A stretch of DNA of 64,000 nt. Source: Chitinophaga sp. (GTDB taxonomy: Bacteria; Bacteroidota; Bacteroidia; Chitinophagales; Chitinophagaceae). A program made the position numbers and the translations under genes. Under the pieces are notes generated by a model. That model had not been told where the DNA came from. It saw only the letters and a program-made list of their open reading frames with translations, and did not search any database. This document shows, one piece after another, positions 17,979 through 27,965 of the stretch (positions within the stretch are counted from its first letter, which is position 1; every line of letters begins with the position of its first letter). The stretch is taken from contig NZ_JAGHZS010000011.1 of assembly GCF_017745275.1 (NCBI RefSeq), positions 1 to 64,000 on the forward strand, written 5' to 3'.

Positions 17979-19700
17979 TTATAGCTTGTAAAAACGCCAA
18001 TTGGTGGCAAAATCTTTCGGTATCGGTTTATTAAGCAGAATGGCCCTGAGCATTTCAACAGGCATCATGTTCTCTCTTAATACGGCATCGTGGTATTGTT
18101 TGAATGTCATTTTCCCGCTGTCTACCAGCTCTTTTTTCAGCGCTTCGAACTGCAGGCCACCGATCATATAGGCGATCTGGTATAAGGGGCTATAACCGCC
18201 GGCAAAAGAGCGTCTTACTTCTCCTTCTGCATTGGCCCGTTCATGGCCAACCCGGTCTACCAGGAAGTCGATACATTGTTGCGGTGTCCATTTGCCGGTA
18301 TGATAATTAATAGAGAAGATAATTCTTGCGCAGCGATGTTTACGCCAGAACAGCATACCTATTTTATCTTCCGGTGTTTTGGCAAAGCCCTGATCCCACA
18401 GCAGCCGTTCCCAATAGAGGGCCCAGCCCTCAATCCAGAAAGGCGTTTCAAAATGGCGGTATGTTTTGTAGCGGTTCTGCATAAATTCCTGTAAAGCATG
18501 ACCGGCCAGGAGTTCATGGTGTACTGTGGCACGGGAGAAATGCGGGTTATTACCGCGCATACTCATCATTTTATCTTCCTGGCTCATACTGCTAACGGGG
18601 TAGGATACACTAAATTCTTCCCCGCCGGTAAAGAATGGGTTGACGAGTTGCCGTTCCGGCGTCATCATGATCATGCGCCAGGTTTCATCAGCAAGTGGTG
18701 GCAGCGTAATCAGGTTGTGCTCGCGGAGGAAGCCAACAGATTCCTCATACAACTTCATCATGGCGGCGGGCTGGTCTGCCGGCGGCACGTAGCTGTTTTT
18801 AACTTTTTCCAGTGCCGCCCGCCAATCGGTGCCCAATCCCATTTCGCGGGTGGCCTTCTCCATTTCCGCATCACACCAGGCAAATTCTTTGTTGGCGATC
18901 GCCAGTAATTCTTCCGGCGTATAAGGAATCATTTCTTCCTGCAGGCCCCGCACCAGTGCAGCGCGGCCAATAGGATGCCCTGCAATGCCGCTGCCATCGT
19001 CCGGTAGTTGTACCTTCTTCGTTTCCTGCCTGGCGAAAGCGGCACTGTAGTTTTTCAGGAGACTATCCAGTTGTTTATAAGGCGCGGGAATCCACCAGGA
19101 AAAAAGTGGGTCGTAGCCATTATAGAAAGTAAATACGCTGTTCAGCGCACTCCGCAGGTCTTTCACGGTAGCCATACCACAGCGCGTTTGTGCAAAAGAG
19201 AGGCTACTGTCCGTTGCCAGTTGCTGTTGTTGCCTGGCAACTTCTTTCGCTATTTCGCTGAGTTGTGCAGCCAGGGCGGGGGCATCCGGTTTGTCACCGC
19301 GACGGCGGTGCTGTTCGGCCTCATAAATTTTTTCGGCAAACGGAAACCAGCGCTTCACAGAGCTATACGTTTGCTGCGCCTCCTGCAGTTCTTCCGCAGC
19401 CGATTGCAGACGGCGTTTGAACAACGTATAGTCCACCTGCGCACCAACATTCAGGCGGTCATAATTCAACTGTTGTAACCGTTGCTGATAGCTCTTTATC
19501 AGCGTATTAAAGCGGGCAAAGTGCTCTGGTGAATTTTCTATAAAATAGAAGCGGTGAAGACTACCGGCATCTGCTTCATATTGCACCATAATATTATTGA
19601 CCTCACTGGTTTGTGCATAGAGGTCATTGTCGGTTGATTGTGCGGATACGCTGGCATAGTGCAGTAGTATCCCGGTAAGCAGGGGGAATATTTTTTTCAC
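17979..19700 (-). CDS. DUF885-family secreted protein, putative metallohydrolase
   Basis: A 573-residue protein with a signal peptide (about 1-20, ASVSAQ) and the DUF885 fold. The family's His/Glu motif is visible as VHHELLAGHALQ, similar to gluzincin HExxH-type sites, which suggests zinc-dependent peptidase activity, although the activity of most members is unproven. The start is GTG at 19700 (GTG AAA AAA ATA), directly before the signal peptide. It is cotranscribed with the S9 peptidase, whose stop is 11 bases upstream. The two may form a periplasmic peptide-degradation pair. Confidence 0.82.
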   Translation of the reverse strand: MKKIFPLLTGILLHYASVSAQSTDNDLYAQTSEVNNIMVQYEADAGSLHRFYFIENSPEHFARFNTLIKSYQQRLQQLNYDRLNVGAQVDYTLFKRRLQSAAEELQEAQQTYSSVKRWFPFAEKIYEAEQHRRRGDKPDAPALAAQLSEIAKEVARQQQQLATDSSLSFAQTRCGMATVKDLRSALNSVFTFYNGYDPLFSWWIPAPYKQLDSLLKNYSAAFARQETKKVQLPDDGSGIAGHPIGRAALVRGLQEEMIPYTPEELLAIANKEFAWCDAEMEKATREMGLGTDWRAALEKVKNSYVPPADQPAAMMKLYEESVGFLREHNLITLPPLADETWRMIMMTPERQLVNPFFTGGEEFSVSYPVSSMSQEDKMMSMRGNNPHFSRATVHHELLAGHALQEFMQNRYKTYRHFETPFWIEGWALYWERLLWDQGFAKTPEDKIGMLFWRKHRCARIIFSINYHTGKWTPQQCIDFLVDRVGHERANAEGEVRRSFAGGYSPLYQIAYMIGGLQFEALKKELVDSGKMTFKQYHDAVLRENMMPVEMLRAILLNKPIPKDFATNWRFYKL

Positions 19701-19711
19701 GGGAACAGGTT

Positions 19712-21850
19712 TTATTCGTTAATATTTCTATCCGGTGGTGTTGCCTTCAGCAGGTGCTGCACAAAAAAATCGCGGCGCTTTATACGGCCATAAGGGCCGC
19801 CATCACTATGTCCCATCCCGGGTACCGGTAAAAACTCAAAGGTTTTTCCTTTTTTGATGAGTGCGTCAATCACCCGGTAAGTAGATTCCGGCGGCACATT
19901 GGTATCCGCTTCTCCTACTATGAGTAGCAGGTTTCCCTGTAGCTTACCGGCATTGGTGATGTTGGATTGTTCTTCATAATGTTTGTCTAACGGGTATCCC
20001 ATCCATTGTTCATTCCACCATTGTTTATCTACCCGGTTATCATGACAGCCACAGGAGGCCACTGCAGCTTTATAAAACTCCGGATGAAAGAGGAGTCCGC
20101 CGAGGGCATTTTGTCCACCTGCAGAAGTGCCGTATAGCCCTACCCTGCTGGTATCCACGAAGGAGTACTGGCGGGCCAGGGCTTTGATCCATAGCATACG
20201 ATCCGGGAAGCCGGCGTCCACCAGGTTTTTCCAGCATACATCATGAAATGCTTTAGAGCGGTTGGCAGTGCCCATACCATCTATTTGCACCACAATAAAG
20301 CCCAGATCCGCGAGCGCCTGCATATCAGAATAATAGCTCATAAAGCTTTTGGGTACATAGGCATCCTGCGGACCTGCATAAATATTTTCTACTACCGGGT
20401 ATTGCTTGTTGGGATCCATGTTGGAAGGGCGGCACATGATGCCCCAGATATCTGTTTTGCCATCGCGCCCCTTTGCTGCAAATGGTACCGGGAAAGGTAC
20501 GCCGGTGGCCTGCCACGCGCTGACATCTGCTTTTTCCAACGTGGTAATCAGTTTTCCGTCGCCGGTACGGCGCAACTCATTTACCGGAGGCACATTTACC
20601 TGCGAATATTTATCTATATAAAATTTTTTATCGGGAGAAAAGAAAACGAGGTGATTACCGGTGGCCGGAGTAAGATCCAGCAGCTTACTGCCATCGAAGC
20701 GGATACGATAATAGTGGATGAAATAAGGATCTTCTCCATTGTTTCTGCCACTGCCACGGAACCATATTTCTCTTTTCACAGCATCTACGCTATCGATGTC
20801 CCGCACAACCCAATCACCTTTGGTCACTTCATTTTTTATTTCGCCGGTGAGCGTATTTACCAAGTAGAGATGCTGCCAGCCGTCTTTTTCAGAGGTCCAT
20901 AGCAGTTCGTTGGTTTCGGGAAGATAGTGTGTATATATCCGTGACTCATAAATAAAGGTGGTTGTTTTTTCCTCCAATACCGTACGGGTGTTACCGTTAG
21001 TAGCGTCCACTTCTATAATGCGGAAGCGCTGATGGCCGCGGTCTGGTTTCTCGTAAAGAAAATAACGGTTATCGGCATGGCGCCAGTGTAACACCGGGGT
21101 ATCAAAGAAATCGATGATAGGCGTATTGACTTTGATGGTGGTTTTGGCGACCGGGTTAAACACGTACATTTCGTAGGTGGTAAACGGGTCTCCTGGCTGC
21201 TTGTACGGTTGTGAGCGGAGTTGTCCGCGGGAGGTACCCGGCACACTTGTTAACACATAATATACAGCGGAATCTTCTACGGGGTGAATACGATAGCCTA
21301 CCAGGTGTTTGCTGTCGGGCGCCCAGGCGAGGGCGCCATAATAGTCTTTCGCTGTATCGCCATCATGTGTAAAAGGTGTCAGGCTGCCATCTTTCAGCGA
21401 CCTTATATATACATTCCCCTGGATGCTGGTGGCAACCCACTGCTTGTCGGGCGAAATACTGTCGGTGGCGAAGCTTTCCCAGCGACTGGGTTCCCGGTGC
21501 TGGAAAGGTCGGGGGCCGGTTGTTTTTCCTGATAAATTTGCAATTTTTGCAGTATCCGTTATTACCTCTTTTTTCCCGGTCAGGGCATTCACAAGATAAT
21601 AAGTTTTTGTGCTGTCTTTGTTATCGGCCCTATACCAAAATGCGTTACCATCCGGTAACCAGTTGGCATCTACGTTATGCCGGAACACCGTTCTACGGGT
21701 AATGGTATCCAGTCGCTGCATATTACGATAGCGCTGCAATATTTCCGCATGTGCAGGTAGGTAGGGAGTTGGCTGGCTTTGTTGCGCAGTAAGCATTACC
21801 GGTGCAAGACCTGGTAGTGCCAGAAAGAAAAGGAATTTCAGGTACCTCAT
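19712..21850 (-). CDS. S9-family prolyl oligopeptidase / DPP IV-like peptidase
   Basis: A 712-residue secreted serine peptidase. It has a signal peptide (ending MLTAQ), an N-terminal beta-propeller (DPP IV N domain, about 90-440) and a C-terminal alpha/beta hydrolase domain. The catalytic set is visible: Ser in GLYGTSAGGQ, Asp in LLIVGEADTNVPPES and His in PGMGHSDGG. GTSAGG replaces the GWSYGG of classic DPP IV, so dipeptide specificity is uncertain. First gene of an operon with the DUF885 gene. A near-perfect copy of the 21-bp palindrome lies 24 bases upstream. Confidence 0.87.
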   Translation of the reverse strand: MRYLKFLFFLALPGLAPVMLTAQQSQPTPYLPAHAEILQRYRNMQRLDTITRRTVFRHNVDANWLPDGNAFWYRADNKDSTKTYYLVNALTGKKEVITDTAKIANLSGKTTGPRPFQHREPSRWESFATDSISPDKQWVATSIQGNVYIRSLKDGSLTPFTHDGDTAKDYYGALAWAPDSKHLVGYRIHPVEDSAVYYVLTSVPGTSRGQLRSQPYKQPGDPFTTYEMYVFNPVAKTTIKVNTPIIDFFDTPVLHWRHADNRYFLYEKPDRGHQRFRIIEVDATNGNTRTVLEEKTTTFIYESRIYTHYLPETNELLWTSEKDGWQHLYLVNTLTGEIKNEVTKGDWVVRDIDSVDAVKREIWFRGSGRNNGEDPYFIHYYRIRFDGSKLLDLTPATGNHLVFFSPDKKFYIDKYSQVNVPPVNELRRTGDGKLITTLEKADVSAWQATGVPFPVPFAAKGRDGKTDIWGIMCRPSNMDPNKQYPVVENIYAGPQDAYVPKSFMSYYSDMQALADLGFIVVQIDGMGTANRSKAFHDVCWKNLVDAGFPDRMLWIKALARQYSFVDTSRVGLYGTSAGGQNALGGLLFHPEFYKAAVASCGCHDNRVDKQWWNEQWMGYPLDKHYEEQSNITNAGKLQGNLLLIVGEADTNVPPESTYRVIDALIKKGKTFEFLPVPGMGHSDGGPYGRIKRRDFFVQHLLKATPPDRNINE

Positions 21851-21873
21851 ATGTGATGCGGATCTGCTGTAAA

Positions 21874-21894
21874 TAAATGTATTATAGACAATTA
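21874..21894. promoter_or_regulatory. Palindromic operator candidate 3 (S9 operon), one mismatch
   Basis: TAAATGT-ATTATAG-ACAATTA: same arm length and spacer as the other copies with one changed base. It lies in the divergent gap between the S9 peptidase and the AraC regulator, 24 bases from the S9 ATG. Confidence 0.45.
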
Positions 21895-22043
21895 TAAAAA
21901 ACAGGTGCTGGTCTGTTTTTTTTTAAAAGTACTACGCACAAATCGGAGTTTTTAAACGATTTTTAATAACTTGTTCTCATATCTTCACCTAATTTCGGCG
22001 ATAAATCCCTGAAAGGTGTTAAAAAAAGAATAATGTAAAGTAC

Positions 22044-22952
22044 ATGAAAGTATTACAGTTTACAATACCTGTAGCGCACGACAAAACCATTATCACACAA
22101 AAAGATTCGCTGCCGGCTTTCTATCCGCACCTGCACCGGCATGAAGAAATCCAGCTCACCTGGATACAGCATGGCCATGGAACGTTAATAGTAGAGAACA
22201 ATATGCATGCATTCTGGTCAAATGAAATTTACTGGATAGGCAGTAATCAGCCCCATGTATTAAAGAGCGAGGAATTGCCGTTTGGAAGTAAGAACAAGAA
22301 GAATGTGCAGGCATTGACATTATTTTTTAACCCGGAGGGTAAACTGTCGCCGTTATTTGAATTACCGGAATTTAAGAAGATCAGGACGTTTGTAGAGCAG
22401 TCGCGCAACGGGTTTAAAGTTCCGGAAGCGCATATACTGGATATTTCCAGCCGTATGCTGAAGATTCACCAGTCGCAGGGCATTGCGCAGTTCCTGGCAT
22501 TTGTGGAGCTGATGAATTTCTTTCTGACCATCAAAGGGCTGGAGCCATTGATTACGGGGTCCCGCTTATCGGCGGTGAATGAGCAGGAAGGTATCCGCAT
22601 CGGGTATATCTATAATTATATTATGCAGCACTATGATACTGAAATAAAGCTGGAAGATATTGCCCGCGAGGCGCATATGACGCCACAGGCATTTTGCCGT
22701 TATTTCAAAAAACATACCCGCTTAACGTTCGTATCTTTCTTAAACGAGGTACGCATCAATGAAGCCTGCAAAAAGCTGGCGGGTGGCTCATTCGACAGCA
22801 TCGCCACGGTTGCTTACAATTGTGGCTTCAATAGTATCGCCAACTTCAACCGGGTATTTAAAAGTATTACCGGGAAATCACCCCGTAGTTATTTGCGGGA
22901 ATATGAACAATTGGATCATACTCCGGACGGAGCAACTACAAAATCTGCATAG
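22044..22952 (+). CDS. AraC-family transcriptional regulator
   Basis: 302 residues: an N-terminal cupin-type sensor (HLHRHEEIQLTWIQHGHG and ...SNQPHVL) and a C-terminal double helix-turn-helix (about 195-290). The second helix-turn-helix carries VAYNCGFNSIANFNRVFKSITGKSPRSYLRE. It is expected to bind a small ligand, probably a sugar, and activate transcription. It is divergent from the S9-DUF885 operon (193-base gap) and followed after 80 bases by the permease on its own strand; either could be its target. The effector cannot be read from sequence. Confidence 0.9.
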   Translation: MKVLQFTIPVAHDKTIITQKDSLPAFYPHLHRHEEIQLTWIQHGHGTLIVENNMHAFWSNEIYWIGSNQPHVLKSEELPFGSKNKKNVQALTLFFNPEGKLSPLFELPEFKKIRTFVEQSRNGFKVPEAHILDISSRMLKIHQSQGIAQFLAFVELMNFFLTIKGLEPLITGSRLSAVNEQEGIRIGYIYNYIMQHYDTEIKLEDIAREAHMTPQAFCRYFKKHTRLTFVSFLNEVRINEACKKLAGGSFDSIATVAYNCGFNSIANFNRVFKSITGKSPRSYLREYEQLDHTPDGATTKSA

Positions 22953-23032
22953 TATTGGTCAATAAGCGAATAGAATTGCCAGCAAAGTAACAGTAGATTT
23001 AAGGTGATATCAACCAAACTACTATCGTTACT

Positions 23033-24481
23033 ATGTCAGACATTCCTTCGTTCAAGCCGTCTATCAAGCTGCTGGATGCCACGATGATCGTGGCGGGCAG
23101 TATGATAGGCTCCGGAATTTTTATTGTTAGTGCCGACATTACCCGTCACACCGGCAGTGCCGGCTGGTTGCTGCTGGTATGGGCTATCACCGGCTTTATG
23201 ACACTCACCGCAGCATTAAGCTATGGTGAACTGAGCAGCATGTTTCCCCGTGCCGGCGGACAATATGTATACCTGAAAGAGGCATATAACCCTATGACGG
23301 CATTCTTATATGGCTGGAGCTTTTTCACCGTTATACAAACGGCCACCATAGCCGCCGTAGGTGTAGCCTTTGCCAAATTCACCGCTTATCTGCTACCGGT
23401 ATTCAGTGAAGAACATATATTAATGGACCTGGGATTTATCCAGGTAAGTGCTGCACAGTTACTTTCCATTATGGTGATTGTGCTGCTAACCTATATGAAT
23501 ACACGGGGTATTGAAGGAGGCAAAACGATTCAAACTACTTTTACGCTAACGAAGCTGGTAAGCCTGGCAGCATTAATCATTTGCGGATTGGTGGCATTAA
23601 AGCCGGCTGTATGGGCGGCCAACTGGGAGCATGCCTGGCACCTGCATCCGCTGATTGCCGGCGCCAGTGGTCCCTCCTATTCCCTTATGGCGGCATTGGG
23701 CGCTATCGCAGCAGCCATGGTAGGATCTGTATTCAGCAGTGACTCCTGGCATAATGTGGCTTTCGTAGCCGGTGAAATAAAAAATCCGCGACGTAACATC
23801 GGGTTGAGTCTTTTCCTGGGAACAGCCATTGTGACCTTGATTTACCTGCTCACCAATATCACCTATCTCGCGGTATTACCATTACCAGATATTGCCCAGG
23901 CGCCGAAAGACCGGGTAGCAGTGTCCGTATCACAGGCTGTACTCGGAAATGCCGGCACCGTTGTTATCGCTGCCATGATTATGATATCCACCTTTGGGTG
24001 CAACAACGGACTGATACTGGCGGGAGCGCGGGTGTATCATACGATGGCGAACGACGGTGTATTTTTCAAAAAAGCAGGCACGTTAAATAAGGCGGCCGTA
24101 CCGGCATTTGCATTGTGGATTCAATGTGTGCTGGCCTGTGTGTGGTGTTTAAGCGGCAGGTATGGCGACTTACTCGATATGATTTCTTTTGTAGTAGTGG
24201 CATTCTACATGCTAACGATTGCCGGAATTTTTGTGCTTCGCCGGCAACGTCCGGACGCAGACCGACCGTATAAAGCGGTTGGATATCCTGTATTGCCTGT
24301 GTTGTATATTTTGATGGGGCTGGCTTTTTGTAGTTTATTATTTATTTATAAACCACGGTTTACCTGGCCGGGAATGATTATTACGCTGGCAGGTATCCCG
24401 GTGTATTACCTGGCTAACAGGCGGCAACAGCATCAGGGGACACGGGTCTCCCCTCCAAAAGAAAAAGTACCTTCCAACTAA
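23033..24481 (+). CDS. APC-family amino-acid permease
   Basis: A 482-residue inner-membrane transporter with about 12 membrane segments. TM1 has the substrate-binding motif GSMIGSGIFIVSADI; the sequence FSSDSWHNVAFVAGEIKNPRRNIG is typical of LAT-like or YfnA-like members. It imports amino acids by proton symport or exchange; the substrate is unresolved. The preceding operon encodes peptidases across the AraC gene, which fits a peptide/amino-acid use module (inference). A strong terminator follows. Confidence 0.88.
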   Translation: MSDIPSFKPSIKLLDATMIVAGSMIGSGIFIVSADITRHTGSAGWLLLVWAITGFMTLTAALSYGELSSMFPRAGGQYVYLKEAYNPMTAFLYGWSFFTVIQTATIAAVGVAFAKFTAYLLPVFSEEHILMDLGFIQVSAAQLLSIMVIVLLTYMNTRGIEGGKTIQTTFTLTKLVSLAALIICGLVALKPAVWAANWEHAWHLHPLIAGASGPSYSLMAALGAIAAAMVGSVFSSDSWHNVAFVAGEIKNPRRNIGLSLFLGTAIVTLIYLLTNITYLAVLPLPDIAQAPKDRVAVSVSQAVLGNAGTVVIAAMIMISTFGCNNGLILAGARVYHTMANDGVFFKKAGTLNKAAVPAFALWIQCVLACVWCLSGRYGDLLDMISFVVVAFYMLTIAGIFVLRRQRPDADRPYKAVGYPVLPVLYILMGLAFCSLLFIYKPRFTWPGMIITLAGIPVYYLANRRQQHQGTRVSPPKEKVPSN

Positions 24482-24497
24482 TCTACCTACGTTTTTC

Positions 24498-24525
24498 AAG
24501 GGGCTGATAAATCAGCCCCTTTTTT
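24498..24525 (+). terminator. Rho-independent terminator after the permease
   Basis: AAGGGGCTGAT-AA-ATCAGCCCCTT followed by TTTTATTTT, 16 bases after the permease stop. Confidence 0.93.
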
Positions 24526-24875
24526 ATTTTGCCCGCCATAAGCGTCTGCCATACGCCTTCTCAACTGTTAATACATAATTAATCCACTATCAGTACCAGT
24601 TAAAAAACTATACTGCTACATTTGTAAAATTCATTACCTTTCTGGCCAAGTACGGTGTATGTAGTCATGTGAGTGAGCCAACCATTTTTTCATCATCATT
24701 TTTGCAGCCCAGTGAAAAACTAAAAAACAAACCTACAACAGGCAATATTGAAAAAACGATTTAGCAAAAATTATTCATTCACAACCAAAACCAGTAATTC
24801 AGTAAACAATCAACAGACAGGCCGTAATCTGTACAAATTCACGTTTATCTAATTCACTTCTTTATTCATCAAATT
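24526..24875. other. 350-base gene-free leader region of the second SusC
   Basis: The only gap above 300 bases. No ORF with coding character, no palindrome of the TAATTGT type and no repeat of the AGCNNAA type was seen. It is AT-rich, with one candidate -7 box (24617-24624), so most of it is probably a long 5' untranslated region. Confidence 0.6.
24617..24624 (+). promoter_or_regulatory. Candidate -7 box TACATTTG of the SusC-SusD operon
   Basis: Exact TAnnTTTG match, about 250 bases upstream of the SusC start. A long leader is common for SusC genes. Confidence 0.45.
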
Positions 24876-27800
24876 ATGAGGTATTCATTCACTGGAAAAT
24901 TATGCTTTCTAATGGTCTTCCTATTGGCAGTCACCAGCGCTGCAATAGCCCAGAAGACCATTACCGGAAAAGTTACCGGAGCGGCAGACGGCGCAGGTCT
25001 GCCTGGTGTAAATGTATTAGTGCCGGGCACCAGCAATGGCACCAGTACAGATGCAAAAGGGAACTATAGCCTTTCTTTACCGTCAGGTGCTAAATCGGTT
25101 TTGTTCTCGTTTATCGGCTACGAGCCGCAAACAATCACGGTCGGCGACAAGAGCGTGATTAACGTATCTCTGAATGCTACCACAAAAGGATTGGGAGAAG
25201 TTGTAGTAGTAGGTTACGGTACCCAAACCCGTCGCGACGTTACCGGAACCATCGCTTCCGTTAAAGGTTCCGACATCAAAAACCTGCCGGTACCCGACGC
25301 TGCTTCTGCCATACAGGGCCGCGTAACCGGCGTAGACATCGTTCGCTCTGATGGAGCACCCGGCAGCACCCCGTCTATTCGTATACGCGGTACCGGTACC
25401 ATCAACAACGCCGATCCACTCGTGATTATCGATGGTATCCCCGCCACCGGCCTGAATGATGTAAACCCTAACGACATCGCCTCCATGGAAATCCTGAAAG
25501 ATGCCTCTTCCTCTGCGATATATGGTACCCGTGCCGCCAATGGCGTGGTGATCATCACCACTAAAAAAGGCAACTACGGCGAAAAATTAAAAGCATCTGT
25601 CAATGTATACCGCGGTATTTCCAATACCATCCGCTATATTCCATTGCTCACCGCTCCTGACCTGGCTATGCTGAAACAGGAACGCGCTACCAACGATGGC
25701 GGCGCTGTAGACCCGATCTGGAAAGATCCTTACTACGCTACCCAACGGACCGACTGGCAACGCGCCCTCCTCCGCTCCGGTAACGTTACAAATGCAGACG
25801 TTAGCTTACGCGGTGGTAACGCCAGCTCCAACTACATGCTGAGCGCAGGTTACTACGATGAAAACGGTCTCATTGTTAACTCCTATTTCAAACGCTACTC
25901 TGTACGCATCAACTCAGAACACAAGCTGGGCAAACGTTTCAAAGTAGGTGAAAATATGCAGTTGACCTATAAACAAAACTCCGGCCCGGATACTTATTCT
26001 TCCCAGACTGGTCTTATCTTCAGCGCACTCCGCTTCAACCCTGCTATCCCGGTACACAACCCTGATGGCAGCTACGGTAGCTCCAAAGCCAGCAATGAAC
26101 TGGGTGATATCAACAACCCCGTATATACCGCTGAAACCACCGACCAGTGGGGTAAAACCTACCGCATGCTGGCCAGCGTATACGGAGAACTGGAAATTAC
26201 CGATGGTCTTACCCTCCGCGCCAACTACGGCTTCGATGGTAATATCTACAACGAGTATAACTTCGCTCCTAAAGTACTGGATCAAACCCGTGCCCGTGAC
26301 CATGCCGAATTATTCAACCGCAGCACTACGGAAAATAACCAGCTGAGCGAAATCTTCATGACGTATAACAAGTTCTTTAACCAGGTACACCACATCACGT
26401 TTACCGGTGGTTATTCCCAGCAAACCTACAATGGCTCTTTCTTCCGCGCTGACCGCTGGGGCTTCAACGACGAATCTCCTGATCAACGTGTACTGAGCAA
26501 TGGTAACGATATCCACGATGCACAAGGTAACTTCAAACCTGCCAACGCTATCGCTTCCGGCTTTGTAAGAGGCTTCTATGGCTATAAAGAAAAATACCTG
26601 CTGACCGTTACCTTCCGCGCAGATGGTTCCTCCCGGTTTGCACCTGATCAACGCTGGGGTTACTTCCCAGCTTTCTCTGCAGGATGGCGCGTTTCAGACG
26701 AAACCTTCTTCAAGGAAAACGTGAAAGTGGTCAGCAACCTGAAAATCACCGGTGGCTGGGGACAACTGGGTAACCAAAACGTGGCCGACTTCCAATACCT
26801 CGCACCTGTTCTCAAAGACAGACGATATAACTTCGGCGATATGCCGTTCACCGGTATCTGGAATGCCAGTCTCGCTAACCCTAACATCACCTGGGAAAAA
26901 GCGGCTATGACCAACATCAGCCTGGAAGCCGGTTTCTTCGACAACAAACTGAATACCACCATTACCTGGTTTAACAAGAACACCCGCGACATGCTGGTAC
27001 CCGCACCGGAAATGGATCTCCACGGTACTGCCACTATCCCCGATCGTAACATCGGTCAGTTGAACAACAAAGGCTGGGAAGTAGAAGTAGGCTACCAGGG
27101 CGGTAACCACGGTTTCCGCTACAATGTGAGCGCTAACGCTTCCTTCATCAAAAATGAAGTCACCAAATTATACGATCCTTCTTCTTACATCGGCTCTACA
27201 CCGTATGGCAGACAAGGAGTAGAAATTTCCCGCACTTATGTAGGTCAGCCGCTGGCATCTTACTATGGCTGGAAAACTGATGGTATCTATCAAACTGCCG
27301 CCGACATCCAGAACGATGCTAACGTGGCACATGATCCTAATAAAGATAAAATCAAACCAGGTGATGTTCGTTTCCTCGACATCAACGGCGATGGTATTGT
27401 AGACGACAAAGACCGTGTAAACCTGGGCAGCCCGAATCCTAAAATGGTATACGGTATCCAGGCCAGCGGCAGCTACAAAGGCTTTGACCTGAGCCTCTCC
27501 TTTGCCGGTGTAAGCGGTGTTAAACTGTACAACGCAGACAAAATGCAAGGCATGGACCCTACCTATTCCTACAACATGTATGCAGAAGCGTTAAACCGCT
27601 GGCATGGTGCAGGTACCAGCAACAGCGTACCACGTATGTCTAAAAACGATGACAATCGCAACGCCCGCGTATCTGACCGCTTTGTAGAAAATGGTAGTTA
27701 CTTCTCCCTGAAAAATGTTTCCCTGGGATATACTATTCCGTCTAAATTATGGGGTCGCAGCGGTATCTCCGATATCCATGTATACGTAGCCGCACAAAAC

Positions 27801-27944
27801 CTGTTTATCCTGACGCCTTATACAGGTTTGACTCCGCAGCTGGGATACAATGGTACACCGGATGGTAACAGACAACGTGGTGTAGACGTAGCCGCGTATC
27901 CACAGGCACGGACTTATACTTTCGGTGCTACCCTTAACTTTTAA
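24876..27944 (+). CDS. SusC/RagA TonB-linked outer-membrane transporter
   Basis: 1022 residues: signal peptide (about 1-25, AAIAQ), CarboxypepD_reg-like domain (26-105), TonB box region VVVVGYGTQTRRDVTG, plug with IYGTRAANGVVIITTKKG, and a large barrel ending YTFGATLNF. It imports ligands captured by the SusD partner 21 bases downstream. Its position, next to galactose mutarotase, arabinofuranosidases and araBDA, suggests arabinan or arabinose-containing side chains as ligand (inference). Codon use is strongly C-ending (TAC, AAC, GGT), consistent with high expression. Confidence 0.92.
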   Translation: MRYSFTGKLCFLMVFLLAVTSAAIAQKTITGKVTGAADGAGLPGVNVLVPGTSNGTSTDAKGNYSLSLPSGAKSVLFSFIGYEPQTITVGDKSVINVSLNATTKGLGEVVVVGYGTQTRRDVTGTIASVKGSDIKNLPVPDAASAIQGRVTGVDIVRSDGAPGSTPSIRIRGTGTINNADPLVIIDGIPATGLNDVNPNDIASMEILKDASSSAIYGTRAANGVVIITTKKGNYGEKLKASVNVYRGISNTIRYIPLLTAPDLAMLKQERATNDGGAVDPIWKDPYYATQRTDWQRALLRSGNVTNADVSLRGGNASSNYMLSAGYYDENGLIVNSYFKRYSVRINSEHKLGKRFKVGENMQLTYKQNSGPDTYSSQTGLIFSALRFNPAIPVHNPDGSYGSSKASNELGDINNPVYTAETTDQWGKTYRMLASVYGELEITDGLTLRANYGFDGNIYNEYNFAPKVLDQTRARDHAELFNRSTTENNQLSEIFMTYNKFFNQVHHITFTGGYSQQTYNGSFFRADRWGFNDESPDQRVLSNGNDIHDAQGNFKPANAIASGFVRGFYGYKEKYLLTVTFRADGSSRFAPDQRWGYFPAFSAGWRVSDETFFKENVKVVSNLKITGGWGQLGNQNVADFQYLAPVLKDRRYNFGDMPFTGIWNASLANPNITWEKAAMTNISLEAGFFDNKLNTTITWFNKNTRDMLVPAPEMDLHGTATIPDRNIGQLNNKGWEVEVGYQGGNHGFRYNVSANASFIKNEVTKLYDPSSYIGSTPYGRQGVEISRTYVGQPLASYYGWKTDGIYQTAADIQNDANVAHDPNKDKIKPGDVRFLDINGDGIVDDKDRVNLGSPNPKMVYGIQASGSYKGFDLSLSFAGVSGVKLYNADKMQGMDPTYSYNMYAEALNRWHGAGTSNSVPRMSKNDDNRNARVSDRFVENGSYFSLKNVSLGYTIPSKLWGRSGISDIHVYVAAQNLFILTPYTGLTPQLGYNGTPDGNRQRGVDVAAYPQARTYTFGATLNF

Positions 27945-27965
27945 TTCACGGGAACTTTAAATTAA

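Noticed and set aside
20243-20902. 219-residue plus-strand ORF opposite the S9 peptidase
   Set aside because: Antisense shadow; low-complexity amino-acid pattern typical of a reversed coding frame.
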